From: Candidatus Rokuibacteriota bacterium
GTDB lineage: Bacteria > Methylomirabilota > Methylomirabilia > Rokubacteriales > CSP1-6
Assembly (NCBI GenBank): GCA_003220195.1
Contig: QHRT01000304.1
Location: 2,323 to 7,709, forward strand
DNA: 5,387 nt
Direction: 5' to 3'
Under the pieces are notes generated by a model that saw nothing but the letters and a program-made list of their open reading frames with translations, was not told where the DNA came from and made no database searches. The first letter of the stretch is position 1. Each line of letters opens with the position of its first letter. Below are positions 4,873 to 5,387 of the stretch, piece by piece. Made by a program: the position numbers and the translations under genes.

Positions 4873-5387
4873 ATGCCGCTGACAACGGTCGCGCGCGGAA
4901 GAGTCTATGACTGGAGCCACGCCGTCGGGCGTGGCGCCGCGTCGGGCACGGGGTTCAACTATCCCCAGACGATGTGCCTCGGAAAACATGGCGTCGCCTA
5001 CGTCGCCAATCGAGGCAACGAAAACAATTTCGGGATGCGTGTCAACGCCGTGAGGATCGGGGGTCCGGGCGAAGAGGAATTGCTCGCGGAGTTCTTCCAA
5101 TGGGGCGAGGGCGACGGGCGTTCGACCTGGCCGTTCGGTGTGGCCGTCGACGGTCAAGACCACGTCTACGTCTCCGATGAGTGGCACAACACCATCTCCG
5201 TGTTCGACAGCAGCGGCAAGTTTCTCCGGAAATGGGGAAAGGCCGGCAGTGGCGATGGCGAGCTCTCACACCCTGCCGGTCTGGTGTGCGAGAAGAACGG
5301 CAACGTCATCGTCGTCGATAGCGGGAACAATCGGCTCCAGGTCTTCACCGGCGACGGGAAGTTCGTGGCGAAGTGCGGCAAGGCCGG
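4873..5387 (+). CDS. NHL-repeat beta-propeller protein (3' truncated by window edge)
   Basis: The frame is open from ATG 4873 to the window end (171 codons plus 2 nt). It encodes successive NHL-type propeller blades: a divergent one at about residues 31-77 (YPQTMCLG...VAYVANRGN...FFQWG), then WPFGVAVDGQDHVYVSDEWHNTISVFDSSGKFLRKWG (86-122), then HPAGLVCEKNGNVIVVDSGNNRLQVFTGDGKFVAKCG (133-169). Each shows the P-x-G-hydrophobic, VYVSD/VIVVDS, N-R/I-hydrophobic-VF pattern and ends with a W/C-G turn. NHL propellers usually serve as binding platforms for proteins, RNA or ligands, and some are lyases; nothing here selects among these. No signal peptide or lipobox is visible at the N-terminus (MPLTTVARGRVYDW). 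It starts 61 nt after the DUF1501 stop in the same direction, suggesting a three-gene unit. The repeat class is secure; the function is unknown and the C-terminus is unseen. Confidence 0.9.
   Translation, partial: MPLTTVARGRVYDWSHAVGRGAASGTGFNYPQTMCLGKHGVAYVANRGNENNFGMRVNAVRIGGPGEEELLAEFFQWGEGDGRSTWPFGVAVDGQDHVYVSDEWHNTISVFDSSGKFLRKWGKAGSGDGELSHPAGLVCEKNGNVIVVDSGNNRLQVFTGDGKFVAKCGKA

Overview
The window is a stretch of GC-rich bacterial chromosome, roughly two thirds G+C by eye. All recognisable genes are on the + strand, and there is no CRISPR array, rRNA or convincing tRNA. The first block (1-1574) is housekeeping: the 3' end of an N-acetylmuramoyl-L-alanine amidase gene, then rph (RNase PH), then rdgB (ITP/XTP pyrophosphatase). 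The three are tightly packed, with a 5-nt gap and then a 26-nt overlap. This order and composition fit an uncultured GC-rich soil or sediment lineage, such as Rokubacteria/Methylomirabilota, Acidobacteria or a deltaproteobacterial relative. That placement is an inference and is only weakly constrained.

Bases 1575-2238 hold no recognisable intact gene. They contain two perfect hairpins just after rdgB, a terminator-like hairpin ending in a T tract (1833-1853), and a sigma70-like promoter with a consensus TTGACA box (1858-1885). A leader of about 350 nt follows, with a perfect 10-bp GC stem (2164-2200) just upstream of a strong Shine-Dalgarno sequence. I read this as the end of the housekeeping transcription unit and the start of a new one.

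The second block (2239-5387) is a probable three-gene operon: a DUF1800 protein, a DUF1501 protein (alkaline-phosphatase-like superfamily) and an NHL-repeat beta-propeller cut by the window end. DUF1800 and DUF1501 genes are well known as neighbours, but their biochemistry is not established. Here all three products lack a visible Sec or Tat export signal, which is unusual for DUF1501 proteins, so the unit may act in the cytoplasm. The DUF1501 and NHL genes share an identical 10-base ribosome-binding segment at identical spacing.

The two observations most worth a second look are the signal-less DUF1800-DUF1501-NHL unit and an apparent in-frame loss of about 15 residues, covering the conserved QGTAEG segment, in the otherwise canonical RNase PH.
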